A DNA stretch of 64,000 nt from Streptomyces sp. NBC_00539. GTDB taxonomy: Bacteria > Actinomycetota > Actinomycetes > Streptomycetales > Streptomycetaceae. The notes below the pieces were generated by a model. The model was not told the DNA's origin, made no database searches, and saw only the letters and a program-made list of their open reading frames with translations. The number at the start of each line of letters is the position of its first letter. Position 1 is the stretch's first letter. The stretch spans positions 3,283,501 through 3,347,500 of the forward strand of contig NZ_CP107811.1 of NCBI RefSeq assembly GCF_036346105.1. The letters run 5' to 3'. Below, piece by piece: positions 24,865 to 33,986 of the stretch. The translations under genes and the position numbers were made by a program.

Positions 24865-25650
24865 ATGCGCCACACGCTGACGATCGACGGCCGCGCCTTG
24901 TCCTACCTCGACTTCGGCGGCCCCGGCCGCCCGCTCCTCGCGCTGCACGGGGGCATGTCCGAGGGCCTCGCCTTCGCCGGCCTCGCCGCCGTGCTCGGCG
25001 ACGGGTGGCGGGTCATCGCCCCCGACCAGCGCGGGCACGGCGACTCCGACCGGGCCGCCGACTACGGCCGCGCCGGGTACATCGGCGACGCCGTCGCGCT
25101 CCTCGACCACCTCGGCCTGGACGAGCCCGTCGCCGTACTCGGCTACTCCCTCGGCGGGATCACCGCCTACCAGCTGGCCGCCGCCCACCCCGGCCGGGTC
25201 TGCGCCCTGGTCAACGTGGACGCCACCGTGCAGATCGTCCCCGACACCGCGGGAGGGCTCTTCACCTTCCTCGGGGGCATGCGGTACACCGCCCCCACCC
25301 GGGAGGAACTCCTCGCCGCGGCCGGGCCGGTGGGCTCCCGGTTCGTCGAACAGGCGCTGCGCCCGCTCCCCGGCGGCGGGGGCTGGCGGCTGCCGTTCCA
25401 CCCGCAGGACATGACCGACTCCGCCGAGGCCTGCCGCGGCGACCACTGGGACAGCTGGCTCGCGAGCACCTGTCCGGCCCTGCTGATCCACGGCACCCGC
25501 AGCCAGACGCTCCGGAAGGACACCGCCGACGCCATGTTCACCCGGCGGCCCGGGACCTCGTACACACCCCTCGACGGGGACCACTTCGTGCCGTTCACCG
25601 ACCCGGACGGCTTCCACGAGGCCGTCCGGAAGTTCCTCGCCGGACTCTGA
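24865..25650 (+). CDS. Alpha/beta-fold hydrolase
   Basis: 261 residues. Oxyanion HGG (LLALHGGMSEG), VIAPDQRGHGDSD, nucleophile Ser in LGYSLGGITA and catalytic His in DGDHFVPF. Probably an esterase or lactonase; substrate unknown. AGGGGAGAG SD 9 bases before ATG 24865. Controlled most likely by the divergent TetR. Confidence 0.9.
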   Translation: MRHTLTIDGRALSYLDFGGPGRPLLALHGGMSEGLAFAGLAAVLGDGWRVIAPDQRGHGDSDRAADYGRAGYIGDAVALLDHLGLDEPVAVLGYSLGGITAYQLAAAHPGRVCALVNVDATVQIVPDTAGGLFTFLGGMRYTAPTREELLAAAGPVGSRFVEQALRPLPGGGGWRLPFHPQDMTDSAEACRGDHWDSWLASTCPALLIHGTRSQTLRKDTADAMFTRRPGTSYTPLDGDHFVPFTDPDGFHEAVRKFLAGL

Positions 25651-25680
25651 AACGCCGCAGAGAACGCCGCAGAGAACGCC

Positions 25681-25716
25681 CCAGGGGCGTCGGGCCGTCC
25701 GGCCCGCCGCCCCTGG
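25681..25716. terminator. Bidirectional terminator between hydrolase and 5'-nucleotidase
   Basis: Nested stem CCAGGGGCG ... CGCCCCTGG enclosing CGGGCC/GGCCCG, in the convergent gap. It is flanked by AACGCCGCAGAG tandem repeats (25652-25680) and CTCGTACTC 9-bp tandem repeats (about 25718-25757). Confidence 0.8.
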
Positions 25717-25755
25717 TCGTACTCGTTACTGCTCGTACTCCTCGTACTCCTCGTA

Positions 25756-27570
25756 CTACTTGACGACCGTGATCCGGTCCGCCGCCGGCGGGGCGATCGG
25801 GGCCGCCGCCGAGGACTTGTTCAGGTACGCGTTGAAGCACTCCAGGTCGGACGCGCCGACCAGCTTGTTCTTGTGCTCCTTGAGGACGGTGAAGCCGTCG
25901 CCGCCGCCCGCGAGGAACTCGTTCATCGCGACCCGGTAGGTCTTGGCGGGGTCGATCGCTGTGCCGTTCAGCCGCACCGAGTCCACGACGACGCGGTCCA
26001 CGCCCGCCTTCGTCATGTCCAGCGTGTACGTAAAGCCCTTGGAGACCTGCAGGATCTTCGGGTTGGGGCCGTTGACCGGCCCGGACACCTGCTGCTGGAG
26101 AGCGGTGATCAGCTGGGCACCGGTCAGGTCGACCACGTTCATCATGTTGGTGAACGGCTGGACGGTGTACGACTCCCCGTACGTCACCACGCCGTCGCCC
26201 TCGTTACCGGCGGCCTTGTAGGCCAGGTCCGCGCGGATACCGCCCGGGTTCATGATCGCGAGCTGCGCACCCCCCTTGTCGGCCGGCGCGAGCGCCTCCA
26301 GCTGGGCATCGGCGATCAGGTCACCGAGCGGCTTCTCCGGCGCCTCCGAACCACGGCCCGGCACGTCCGCCGAGATGTAGCCCTCGGGGCGGCTCGCGAT
26401 GGGCGCGGCGAGCGCGTTCCAGCGCTGGATCAGCTCGGTCATGTCGCCCGCCTTCGGCAGGTCACGGCTGACGACCTTCTGGACCGGCTTGGGCGAGCTG
26501 ACCGGCGTACGGACGATGTCCTTGGTCTGCCGGTCGTAGGTGAGGGTGGTGTCCGTGAACAGCCGGCCGTAGGAGGCCGCCGAGGTCACCATGCGCGGGT
26601 TGCCCGCCGGGTCCGGGATGTTGCAGGCGTACGCCTGGTGCGTGTGGCCCGTCACCAGCGCGTCGACCTTCGGGTCGACGTTCTTGGCGATGTCGACGAT
26701 GGCACCCGAGACGCCCGCGCCCGCGCCGGGCGCGTCGCAGTCGTAGTTGTACGCGCCGCTCGCGGGCAGACCGCCCTCGTGGATCAGCGCGACGATCGAC
26801 TTCACGCCCTGCTTGTTCAGCTCGTTGGCGTACTTGTTGATCGTCTCGACCTCGTCACCGAACTTGAGGCCCTTGACCCCCTCGGCGGTCACGACGTCCG
26901 GCGTGCCCTCCAGGGTCACGCCGATGAAGCCGATCTTCACGTCCCCCTTCTTCCAGATGAAGGTGGGCGACATCAACGGACGCTTGGTCTTCTCGTCCGT
27001 CACATTGGCCGCGAGGTACTGGAACTGCGATCCACCGAACGTCTTGCCATACTCGAAGCAGCCGTCCACGGGGTGGCAACCGCCGTACGCCATACGGCGG
27101 AGCTCGGTCTTGCCCTCGTCGAACTCGTGGTTGCCGACGCTGGTGACGTCCAGCCCCAGCTTGTTCAGCGCCTCGATGGTCGGCTCGTCGTGGAACATGC
27201 CGGACATCATCGGGCTGGCGCCGATCATGTCGCCGGCCGCGGCGGTGACCGAGTACTCGTGGCCCTTGCGGGCCTCGCGCAGGGCCGACGCCATGTACTC
27301 GACGCCGCCTGCGGGTATGGCCTTGGTGGTGCCGTCGGCCTGCCGTTCGCTCACGGTGCCGGACGAGCCCTGCGGGGGCTCCAGCGTGCCGTGGAAGTCG
27401 TTGAACGACAGCATCTGCACGTCGACGGTGCGGCTCTTGGCCGCACCGCCACCACTCGCGGCACCGGCCGGAAGGGCGGCGGCGACCATCGCGCCGGCCC
27501 CCGCCGTGAGGGCGAGGGCGGTGAAGGTCAACCGGCGGGCTCGGCGGTGCCGTTGTGGCGTCGCTGACAT
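25756..27570 (-). CDS. Secreted bifunctional UDP-sugar hydrolase/5'-nucleotidase
   Basis: 604 residues. Signal peptide (LTFTALALTAGAGAMVAAAL, cleavage around GAASG). Metallophosphoesterase domain with LSFNDFHG, GDMIG, SVGNHEFDEG, IHEGG and VTGHTHQ, then the 5'-nucleotidase C-terminal substrate domain with MNPGGIRADL and GGGDGFTVL. Hydrolyses extracellular nucleotides to release phosphate, which fits the phosphate-related genes that follow. ATG 27570. Divergent from mshD. Confidence 0.94.
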   Translation of the reverse strand: MSATPQRHRRARRLTFTALALTAGAGAMVAAALPAGAASGGGAAKSRTVDVQMLSFNDFHGTLEPPQGSSGTVSERQADGTTKAIPAGGVEYMASALREARKGHEYSVTAAAGDMIGASPMMSGMFHDEPTIEALNKLGLDVTSVGNHEFDEGKTELRRMAYGGCHPVDGCFEYGKTFGGSQFQYLAANVTDEKTKRPLMSPTFIWKKGDVKIGFIGVTLEGTPDVVTAEGVKGLKFGDEVETINKYANELNKQGVKSIVALIHEGGLPASGAYNYDCDAPGAGAGVSGAIVDIAKNVDPKVDALVTGHTHQAYACNIPDPAGNPRMVTSAASYGRLFTDTTLTYDRQTKDIVRTPVSSPKPVQKVVSRDLPKAGDMTELIQRWNALAAPIASRPEGYISADVPGRGSEAPEKPLGDLIADAQLEALAPADKGGAQLAIMNPGGIRADLAYKAAGNEGDGVVTYGESYTVQPFTNMMNVVDLTGAQLITALQQQVSGPVNGPNPKILQVSKGFTYTLDMTKAGVDRVVVDSVRLNGTAIDPAKTYRVAMNEFLAGGGDGFTVLKEHKNKLVGASDLECFNAYLNKSSAAAPIAPPAADRITVVK

Positions 27571-27688
27571 TTGTTCCCCTTTGTGGACAGCGAGACAACT
27601 TGGGAGGTCCGCCGAAGCCTAAGGTCAACGCGCGTAGCATGTCAGGCCCTAATCGGTTACGGGCAGGTTGCGGTCGTACGGTGGAGTC

Positions 27689-28618
27689 ATGACTGACGCA
27701 GCAGCGGCCCTTGAGCCGGGACGGCAGATTGACATCCTCGACGAGCTGACGGGGGAACAGGCCGACGCGGTACTGGCCCTGATCGCTGACGCGGCGCGGA
27801 GCGACGGCACCACCGCCGTGTCCGAACAGGGCCGGCTCCAACTCCGCGGCGGCCGCCGCGAGGGCATCCGGCACTTCCTCCTCACCGACAGGGAACGGCT
27901 CGCCGGATACGGGCAACTGGAGGACACCGACCCGGTGGAGGCCCCCGCCGCCGAACTCGTCGTTGACCCCTCACTGCGCGGCCGCGGCCACGGCCGGGCC
28001 CTCGGCTCGGCCCTGCTCGCCGCCTCCGGCAAGCGGATCCGGGTGTGGGCGCACGGCGGCAAGCCCGCCGCCCGCCACCTCGCCCAGGTACTCGGCCTGA
28101 CCCTCTTCCGCGAACTGCGCCAGCTGCGCCGTCCCCTCGGCCCCGAGGCGCCGCGGCTTCCCGAAGCGGCCCTGCCGCCCGGCGTCACCGTCCGCACCTT
28201 CGTCCCCGGCGCCGACGACGCGGCCTGGCTCGCCGCGAACGCCGCCGCCTTCGCCCACCACCCCGAGCAGGGCGCCCTGACCCAGCGCGACCTGGACGAC
28301 CGGATGGGCCAGACCTGGTTCGACCCCAAGGGCTTCTTCCTCGCCGAGCGCGACGGCGAGCTGATCGGCTTCCACTGGACGAAGGTCCACGCCGACGAGC
28401 GGCTCGGCGAGGTCTACGTCGTCGGGGTCCGCCCCGGCGCCCAGGGCGGCGGCCTCGGCAAGGCACTCACCGCGATCGGCCTGCGCCACCTCGCCGAGGC
28501 GGGCCTGCCCACCGCCATGCTGTACGTCGACGCCGACAACCCGGCCGCCCTGGCCGTCTACGAGGGCCTCGGCTTCACCACCCACGAGGTGGACCTGATG
28601 TACCGCACGGAGAGCTGA
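27689..28618 (+). CDS. mshD: Mycothiol synthase MshD
   Basis: 309 residues, two GNAT domains: N-terminal with LVVDPSLRGRGHGRALGSAL, C-terminal with VYVVGVRPGAQGGGLGKALT as the acetyl-CoA loop and a MLYVDADNPAALAVYEGLGF C-terminus. Catalyses the last step of mycothiol synthesis, acetylation of Cys-GlcN-Ins. ATG 27689 with GTGGAG close upstream. Confidence 0.94.
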   Translation: MTDAAAALEPGRQIDILDELTGEQADAVLALIADAARSDGTTAVSEQGRLQLRGGRREGIRHFLLTDRERLAGYGQLEDTDPVEAPAAELVVDPSLRGRGHGRALGSALLAASGKRIRVWAHGGKPAARHLAQVLGLTLFRELRQLRRPLGPEAPRLPEAALPPGVTVRTFVPGADDAAWLAANAAAFAHHPEQGALTQRDLDDRMGQTWFDPKGFFLAERDGELIGFHWTKVHADERLGEVYVVGVRPGAQGGGLGKALTAIGLRHLAEAGLPTAMLYVDADNPAALAVYEGLGFTTHEVDLMYRTES

Positions 28619-28964
28619 GCCGCACGGGCGCCGCGGTACGGGTCCCGCGCGCCGGGACCCGCACCGCGCACGCGGGCGGGCGCCGGCATGAGCCCGGGGT
28701 CCGCCCCCGCGTCGCCCCCGCGCCGTGACGGCCGGCGTACGCCCCCGGGCCGGTACCCGCGCCGTTCCCCCGCCGTGACGGCCGGCGTACGCCCCCGGCC
28801 CGCTGCCGCGACGTACTCGTGCGCCAGGCAGAGCCTGGAAGCCATGCGCCATTCACCGCCCATTAAGCAGCGCTTGCCAGTCTCCCCCCATGCATCCGCG
28901 ACTCAGGCTGACGGCCGACACGTCCGACGCGCCTGTCCTTCCGCTCGCGCGGAAGAATGGAGTC
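28619..28964. repeat. Gene-free region before ppk with 50-bp-spaced direct repeats
   Basis: No gene seen. CGCCGTGACGGCCGGCGTAC plus GCCCCCGG occurs twice exactly 50 bases apart (28721-28748, 28771-28798). Near 28855 the sequence CATTCACCGCCCATTAAG could be a weak PHO box for ppk. Confidence 0.65.
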
Positions 28965-31217
28965 ATGAGCCACCAGCCCAGCGCAGGCCCCACCGAGGTC
29001 CCCGCCCAGCACCCGTCTCACACGTCCCCCGCGGCGAAGACGCGCATAGGCTCCATAGCCGCGCACCGCCCCCACGTCGATCTCGCGCCGGATCTCGCGC
29101 CCGACCTCGACTCCGACCCGGACGCCTACGACGGCAAGGACAGCGACGAGCTGCCCGCCGGGCGGTTCCTCGACCGGGAACGCAGCTGGCTCGCCTTCAA
29201 CGAACGCGTCCTGGAGCTCGCCGAGGACCCGGCCACCCCGCTGCTGGAACGCGCGAACTTCCTCGCGATCTTCGCCAGCAACCTGGACGAGTTCTTCATG
29301 GTCCGCGTCGCGGGCCTCAAGCGCCGCATCGCGACCGGCGTCGCCACCCGTTCGGCCTCCGGCCTGCAGCCCCGCGAAGTGCTGGACCTGATATGGACCC
29401 GCTCGCGCGAACTCATGGCCCGGCACGCCGCCTGCTACCAGCAGGACATCGCCCCGCAGCTCGCCGAGGAGGGCATCCACCTCATCCGGTGGCCCGACCT
29501 CACCGAGAAGGAGCAGGCCCGGCTCTTCACCCTGTTCCGCAACCAGATCTTCCCGGTCCTGACCCCGCTGGCCGTGGACCCCGCGCACCCGTTCCCGTAC
29601 ATCTCCGGCCTCTCCCTGAACCTGGCCGTCGTCGTACGCAACCCCGTCAGCGGCCACCGCCACTTCGCGCGCGTCAAGGTCCCGCCGCTCCTCTCCCGCT
29701 TCCTGGAGGCCTCGCCGCAGCGCTACGTCCCGCTGGAGGACGTCATCGCCGCGCACCTGGAGGAGCTCTTCCCCGGCATGGAGGTGCTCGCGCACCACAT
29801 GTTCCGCGTCACCCGCAACGAGGACCTCGAAGTCGAGGAGGACGACGCAGAGAACCTGCTGCAGGCCCTGGAGAAGGAACTCATGCGGCGCCGCTTCGGC
29901 CCGCCCGTGCGCCTGGAGGTCGAGGAGTCCATCGACCCCGGCGTACTGGACCTCCTGGTGCAGGAGCTCAACGTCAGCGCCGCCGAGGTGTACCCGCTGC
30001 CCGGCCCGCTGGACCTGACCGCCCTCTTCGGGATCTCCTCCCTGGACCGGCCCGAGCTCAAGTACCCGAAGTTCATCGCCGGCACCCACCGCGACCTCGC
30101 CGAGGTGGAGTCCGCTTCCGCGCCCGACATCTTCGCGGCGCTGCGCGAGCGGGACGTGCTGCTGCACCACCCGTACGACTCCTTCTCCACCTCCGTACAG
30201 GCCTTCCTGGAACAGGCCGCCGCCGACCCGGACGTCCTCGCGATCAAGCAGACGCTGTACCGGACCTCCGGCGACTCCCCCATCGTGGACGCCCTGATAG
30301 ACGCCGCGGAATCCGGCAAGCAGGTCCTCGTCCTCGTCGAGATCAAGGCCCGTTTCGACGAACAGGCCAACATCAAGTGGGCGCGCAAGCTGGAGGAGTC
30401 CGGCTGCCACGTCGTCTACGGCCTCGTCGGCCTCAAGACCCACTGCAAGCTGTCCCTCGTCGTCCGCCAGGAAGGCGAGACGCTGCGCCGCTACTCGCAC
30501 GTCGGCACCGGCAACTACCACCCCAAGACCGCCCGGCTCTACGAGGACCTCGGCCTGCTCACCGCCGACCCACAGGTCGGCGCGGACCTCTCCGACCTCT
30601 TCAACCGGCTGTCCGGGTACTCGCGGCGCGAGACCTACCGCCGGCTGCTGACCGCGCCGAAGTCGCTGCGGGACGGGCTCATCGCCCGGATCGACAAGGA
30701 GGCCGACCACCACCGGGCCGGCCGCCCCGCGTACGTGCGGCTCAAGATGAACTCCATCGTCGACGAGGCCCTGATCGACGCCCTGTACCGGGCCGCCCAG
30801 GCGGGCGTCCCGGTGGACATCTGGGTCCGCGGCATCTGCGCCGTACGGCCCGGGGTCCCGGGGCTGTCGGAGAACATCCGGGTCCGCTCGATCCTCGGCC
30901 GCTTCCTCGAACACTCCCGGGTCTTCGCCTTCGGCAACGGCGGCGAACCGGAGGTGTGGATAGGCAGCGCCGACATGATGCACCGCAACCTCGACCGCCG
31001 CATCGAGGCCTTGGTCAGGGTCGCCGACCCGGCCCACCGCGCGGCACTGGACCGGCTGCTGGAAACCGGGATGTCCGACGACACCGCCTCCTGGCACCTG
31101 GGGCCGGACGGCGAATGGACCCGGCACAGCACCGACTCCGAAGGCCAGCCGCTGCGGCACGTACAGGAGACGCTCATAGACGCCCGGAGGCGCCGGCGTG
31201 GCTCAGCCAAACCATGA
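28965..31217 (+). CDS. ppk: Polyphosphate kinase
   Basis: 750 residues from ATG 28965 (GGAG 3-6 bases upstream). Ppk1 domains in order: N-terminal helical domain ([20 protein letters not shown]), head domain, and two phospholipase D-like C-terminal domains with the autophosphorylated His in [15 protein letters not shown] and the second conserved His in [11 protein letters not shown]. Reversibly makes polyphosphate from ATP. The first ~65 residues are an acidic/Pro extension. The CHAD gene overlaps its 3' end by 20 bases. Confidence 0.96.
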   Translation: MSHQPSAGPTEVPAQHPSHTSPAAKTRIGSIAAHRPHVDLAPDLAPDLDSDPDAYDGKDSDELPAGRFLDRERSWLAFNERVLELAEDPATPLLERANFLAIFASNLDEFFMVRVAGLKRRIATGVATRSASGLQPREVLDLIWTRSRELMARHAACYQQDIAPQLAEEGIHLIRWPDLTEKEQARLFTLFRNQIFPVLTPLAVDPAHPFPYISGLSLNLAVVVRNPVSGHRHFARVKVPPLLSRFLEASPQRYVPLEDVIAAHLEELFPGMEVLAHHMFRVTRNEDLEVEEDDAENLLQALEKELMRRRFGPPVRLEVEESIDPGVLDLLVQELNVSAAEVYPLPGPLDLTALFGISSLDRPELKYPKFIAGTHRDLAEVESASAPDIFAALRERDVLLHHPYDSFSTSVQAFLEQAAADPDVLAIKQTLYRTSGDSPIVDALIDAAESGKQVLVLVEIKARFDEQANIKWARKLEESGCHVVYGLVGLKTHCKLSLVVRQEGETLRRYSHVGTGNYHPKTARLYEDLGLLTADPQVGADLSDLFNRLSGYSRRETYRRLLTAPKSLRDGLIARIDKEADHHRAGRPAYVRLKMNSIVDEALIDALYRAAQAGVPVDIWVRGICAVRPGVPGLSENIRVRSILGRFLEHSRVFAFGNGGEPEVWIGSADMMHRNLDRRIEALVRVADPAHRAALDRLLETGMSDDTASWHLGPDGEWTRHSTDSEGQPLRHVQETLIDARRRRRGSAKP

Positions 31218-32142
31218 CCATGACCATCACCATGACCTTATGACGGGGGCCGCGACGGCGGGCGACGTGCTCGGCACGTACCTGCGCTCCCAGGCCACCA
31301 CCTTCCTGCGGGCACTGCGCGTGCACGAGGAGGGCGCGGCCGGCGGCGCAGGTCCCGCGGAAGGGGGCGAGGCGGCGCGCGGCCTGCGGGGGGCCGCGCG
31401 CCGCATCGCCTCCTCCCTGACCACCTTCCGCGCCGTGGCGGAGTCCTCCTGGGCGGACGGGCTGCGCACCGAGCTGGTCTGGCTGTCCTCGACCCTGGCC
31501 GACGAGCACGCGTACGCCGTCCGGCTGTCCCGGCTGATGGACGCCCTGCACCGGCTCTCGGGCGCGAGCGGCGCCGGGTCCCTGACGGTGGGCTCGGCGC
31601 GGGCCGGCGCGCTGCTGGAGCGCCAGCTGACCCTGGCCCGGACGCGGGCCCACTCGGCGACCCTGTCCGCGCTGGGCTCCTCCCGCTTCCACGCGGTCGC
31701 GGACGCGGTGGCGGTCCTCGCCTCGGAGGTGCCGCTGGACCCGGTCGCGGCGCGGGGGCGGGTCGAGGACGTACTCGTCCCGCTGGCGGAGGTGGCGCGG
31801 ACCCGGCTGGACTCGGCGGTGGAGGCGCTGCCGCCGCGGCACTCGCCGTACTCCGCGCAGGACGACGGGGCCTGGCACGAGGTGCGGAGGCTGCTGCGGG
31901 TGCACCGGTACGCGCGGGAGATGCTGGGCGGGGAGGTCACCCGCCTCGCGGCGGCCGGCGAGGCCCTGGACCGCCACCGCGACGCGTCCGAAGCCGCGGC
32001 CGCCTCCGCGACGGCGGCCCGCACCCCCCGCATCGCTCCGGCCACGGCCTACGCCCTGGGCGTCCTGCACGCCGACCAGCGCCACGCGGTCGAGGCGGCC
32101 CGCCACAGCTTCGAGGCACTGGTGCCCTGCATTTCTTCTTGA
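31198..32142 (+). CDS. CHAD-domain protein
   Basis: 314 residues from GTG 31198, inside the ppk 3' end. CHAD is a helical domain with conserved His/Lys/Arg residues that binds polyphosphate; here [34 protein letters not shown] and [15 protein letters not shown] carry them. The N-terminus is His/Asp-rich (HDHDHHHD), a potential metal-binding or assembly artefact-like stretch encoded by ACCATG tandem bases. Overlap with ppk implies coupled expression and a polyphosphate-binding role. Confidence 0.88.
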   Translation: MAQPNHDHDHHHDLMTGAATAGDVLGTYLRSQATTFLRALRVHEEGAAGGAGPAEGGEAARGLRGAARRIASSLTTFRAVAESSWADGLRTELVWLSSTLADEHAYAVRLSRLMDALHRLSGASGAGSLTVGSARAGALLERQLTLARTRAHSATLSALGSSRFHAVADAVAVLASEVPLDPVAARGRVEDVLVPLAEVARTRLDSAVEALPPRHSPYSAQDDGAWHEVRRLLRVHRYAREMLGGEVTRLAAAGEALDRHRDASEAAAASATAARTPRIAPATAYALGVLHADQRHAVEAARHSFEALVPCISS

Positions 32143-32340
32143 CGCGCCCCTCGCACCCCTCGGCCCTGGCGGGCCCCGCGGGCTTCGGCCCGCTGCGCCG
32201 GACCCGTCCGTCGACGCCCGGGCCGGGCCCCAGCCCTGCCGCGAGCCGCCCGTCGCGCCCGCGGGCCGGTAGGGGGCGCCCTGCGGGGCTGTCCCCTGCC
32301 CGCCCTTCCCCCGTTCCCCGGGGCTCCGCCCCGGACCCCC
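32140..32340. repeat. Intergenic repeat, copy B
   Basis: Starts at the CHAD stop as TGACGCGCCCCTCGCAC and repeats the blocks of 19200-19550: CTCGGCCCTGGCGGG, GGGCTTCGGC, CCTGCGGGGCTGTCCCCT and CCGTTCCCCGGGGCTCCGCC. No triplication of the first unit. Confidence 0.75.
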
Positions 32341-32533
32341 CTCCACGAGCCTCCGGGCTCCTGGTGGCAGCAGGCGGCCCGGCCCCGCCGCGTCGGTCCT
32401 CCCGACGGCGGAATCCGGCCAATCCCACCCCCCACCCCGACGGCCAGGGCAAGGTCACGGCGGCATAACGTGCGGGTAACGTCCCGTTACGCCCAGGTAC
32501 AAACCCCCCCACTCGCACCGGGCCGTCCGCCAC
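32341..32533. other. Gene-free stretch before pstS
   Basis: No gene seen. Contains GTAACGTCCCGTTAC, a 6-bp-arm palindrome at about 32477-32491, upstream of the PHO box. Confidence 0.5.
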
Positions 32534-32577
32534 GGTTCACCCCCCGTTCACCAACCCCCGTCGACCGCTTCACCTGT
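32534..32577 (+). promoter_or_regulatory. PHO box upstream of pstS
   Basis: Four consecutive 11-bp units: GGTTCACCCCC, CGTTCACCAAC, CCCCGTCGACC, GCTTCACCTGT. Three match the PhoP direct-repeat consensus GTTCACC; the third is degenerate. Located 130-173 bases before the pstS start. PhoP activation of pstS under phosphate limitation is established in Streptomyces. Confidence 0.9.
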
Positions 32578-32706
32578 TCTGCCTAATTTCAGTACCGCAA
32601 GGTGAAGGCCCCGCTCACGGGCGCAGCACCAACCCACCCGTAGTCCTCTTCGCACGCCGCCCCGATACAGAAAGCGGCCGGCGGCTTCTGGAAGGAACAC
32701 CCGAAA

Positions 32707-33846
32707 GTGAAGCTTCAGCGCAAGAGCATGCTTCGTGCCTCCGCCCTCGGGGCGCTCGTCGTGTCCGGCGCCCTGGTCCTCACGGCGTGCGGCTCGGACG
32801 ACAACACCAAGGCCGACTCCTCTGCGAGCGGCAAGGCCTCCGTCCCCGCGGCCGGCGACATCAAGTGCGACGACGCCAAGGGCAAGCTGCTCGCCTCGGG
32901 CTCCTCCGCGCAGAAGAACGCCGTCGACCTGTGGGTGAAGGCCTACATGTCCGCCTGCTCCGGCGTCGAGGTCAACTACAAGTCGTCCTCCTCCGGTGAG
33001 GGCATCGTCGCCTTCAACCAGGGCACCGTCGGCTTCGCCGGCTCGGACTCGGCGCTCAAGCCCGAGCAGGTCGAGGACTCGAAGAAGGTCTGCACCGGCG
33101 GCCAGGGCATCAACCTGCCCATGGTCGGCGGCCCGATCGCCATCGGCTTCAACGTCGCCGGCGTGGACAAGCTGAACCTCGACGCCCCCACCCTCGCCTC
33201 GATCTTCAACGACAAGATCAAGAAGTGGGACGACGAGGCGATCAAGAAGCTGAACCCGGGCGTCACCCTCCCCTCCACCGCCATCCAGGCCTTCCACCGC
33301 TCCGAGGACTCCGGCACCACCGAGAACCTCGGCAAGTACCTCAAGGCCACCGCCCCCGACGCGTGGAGCTACGAGGCCGCGAAGAAGTGGCCGGCCCCCG
33401 GTGGCCAGGCCGCCTCCGGCTCCGCCGGTGTCGCCTCCCAGGTCAAGGCCGTCGACGGCGCGATCGGCTACTTCGAGCTCTCCTACGCCGCCTCGCAGAA
33501 CATCAAGACCGTCGACATCAACACCGGCGCCTCCGCCCCGGTGAAGGCTTCCGCCGAGAGCGCCTCCAAGGCCATCGCCGCCGCCAAGATCGCCGGTACC
33601 GGCTCCGACCTGGCGCTCAAGCTCGACTACACGACCAAGGCCGAGGGTGCCTACCCGATCGTGCTGGTCACCTACGAGGTCGTCTGCGACAAGGGCAACA
33701 AGGCGGAGACCCTGCCCACCGTGAAGTCCTTCCTGAACTACACCGCCTCGGACGCGGGCCAGAAGGTCCTGTCCGAGAATGGTTACGCGCCCATTCCGGC
33801 CGAGATCAACACCAAGGTCCGCGAAGTCGTCAAGTCGCTGTCCTGA
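32707..33846 (+). CDS. pstS: PstS, phosphate-binding lipoprotein
   Basis: 379 residues. Lipoprotein signal peptide with lipobox LTAC (Cys28), then a phosphate-binding domain: GSSAQKNAVDLW, YKSSSSGEGI, FAGSDSAL, and HRSEDSGTTENL. GTG start at 32707 with GGAAGGA upstream. Extracellular high-affinity phosphate binding for the PstCAB transporter. A stem-loop after the stop probably makes pstS more abundant than the rest of the operon. Confidence 0.97.
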   Translation: MKLQRKSMLRASALGALVVSGALVLTACGSDDNTKADSSASGKASVPAAGDIKCDDAKGKLLASGSSAQKNAVDLWVKAYMSACSGVEVNYKSSSSGEGIVAFNQGTVGFAGSDSALKPEQVEDSKKVCTGGQGINLPMVGGPIAIGFNVAGVDKLNLDAPTLASIFNDKIKKWDDEAIKKLNPGVTLPSTAIQAFHRSEDSGTTENLGKYLKATAPDAWSYEAAKKWPAPGGQAASGSAGVASQVKAVDGAIGYFELSYAASQNIKTVDINTGASAPVKASAESASKAIAAAKIAGTGSDLALKLDYTTKAEGAYPIVLVTYEVVCDKGNKAETLPTVKSFLNYTASDAGQKVLSENGYAPIPAEINTKVREVVKSLS

Positions 33847-33875
33847 CGCTGAACGAGTGAGCCTCCGGGCGCGGT

Positions 33876-33899
33876 GTCCGGTCCCCGTCCGGACCGGAC
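33876..33899 (+). terminator. pstS-pstC intergenic stem-loop
   Basis: GTCCGGTCC-CCGTCC-GGACCGGAC, perfect 9-bp arms, 29 bases after the pstS stop. A second GGGGGCTCGCCCCC hairpin lies at about 33956-33969. No U-tract: a partial terminator or mRNA stabiliser. Confidence 0.7.
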
Positions 33900-33986
33900 C
33901 CGCCCCCGAGGACCCTCCCCCTTCCACCCCGGGGGATCCGGTGCACCGCCGCCAGGGGGCTCGCCCCCGTCCAGACCGGAAAGACC

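Noticed and set aside
28850-28880. PHO box upstream of ppk
   Set aside because: Only one GTTCACC-like unit (ATTCACC) with a poor second unit; kept as a remark, not as a feature.
28863-31160. 765-codon antisense frame across ppk
   Set aside because: Mirror frame of a strongly conserved gene; no start signal or recognisable domain.
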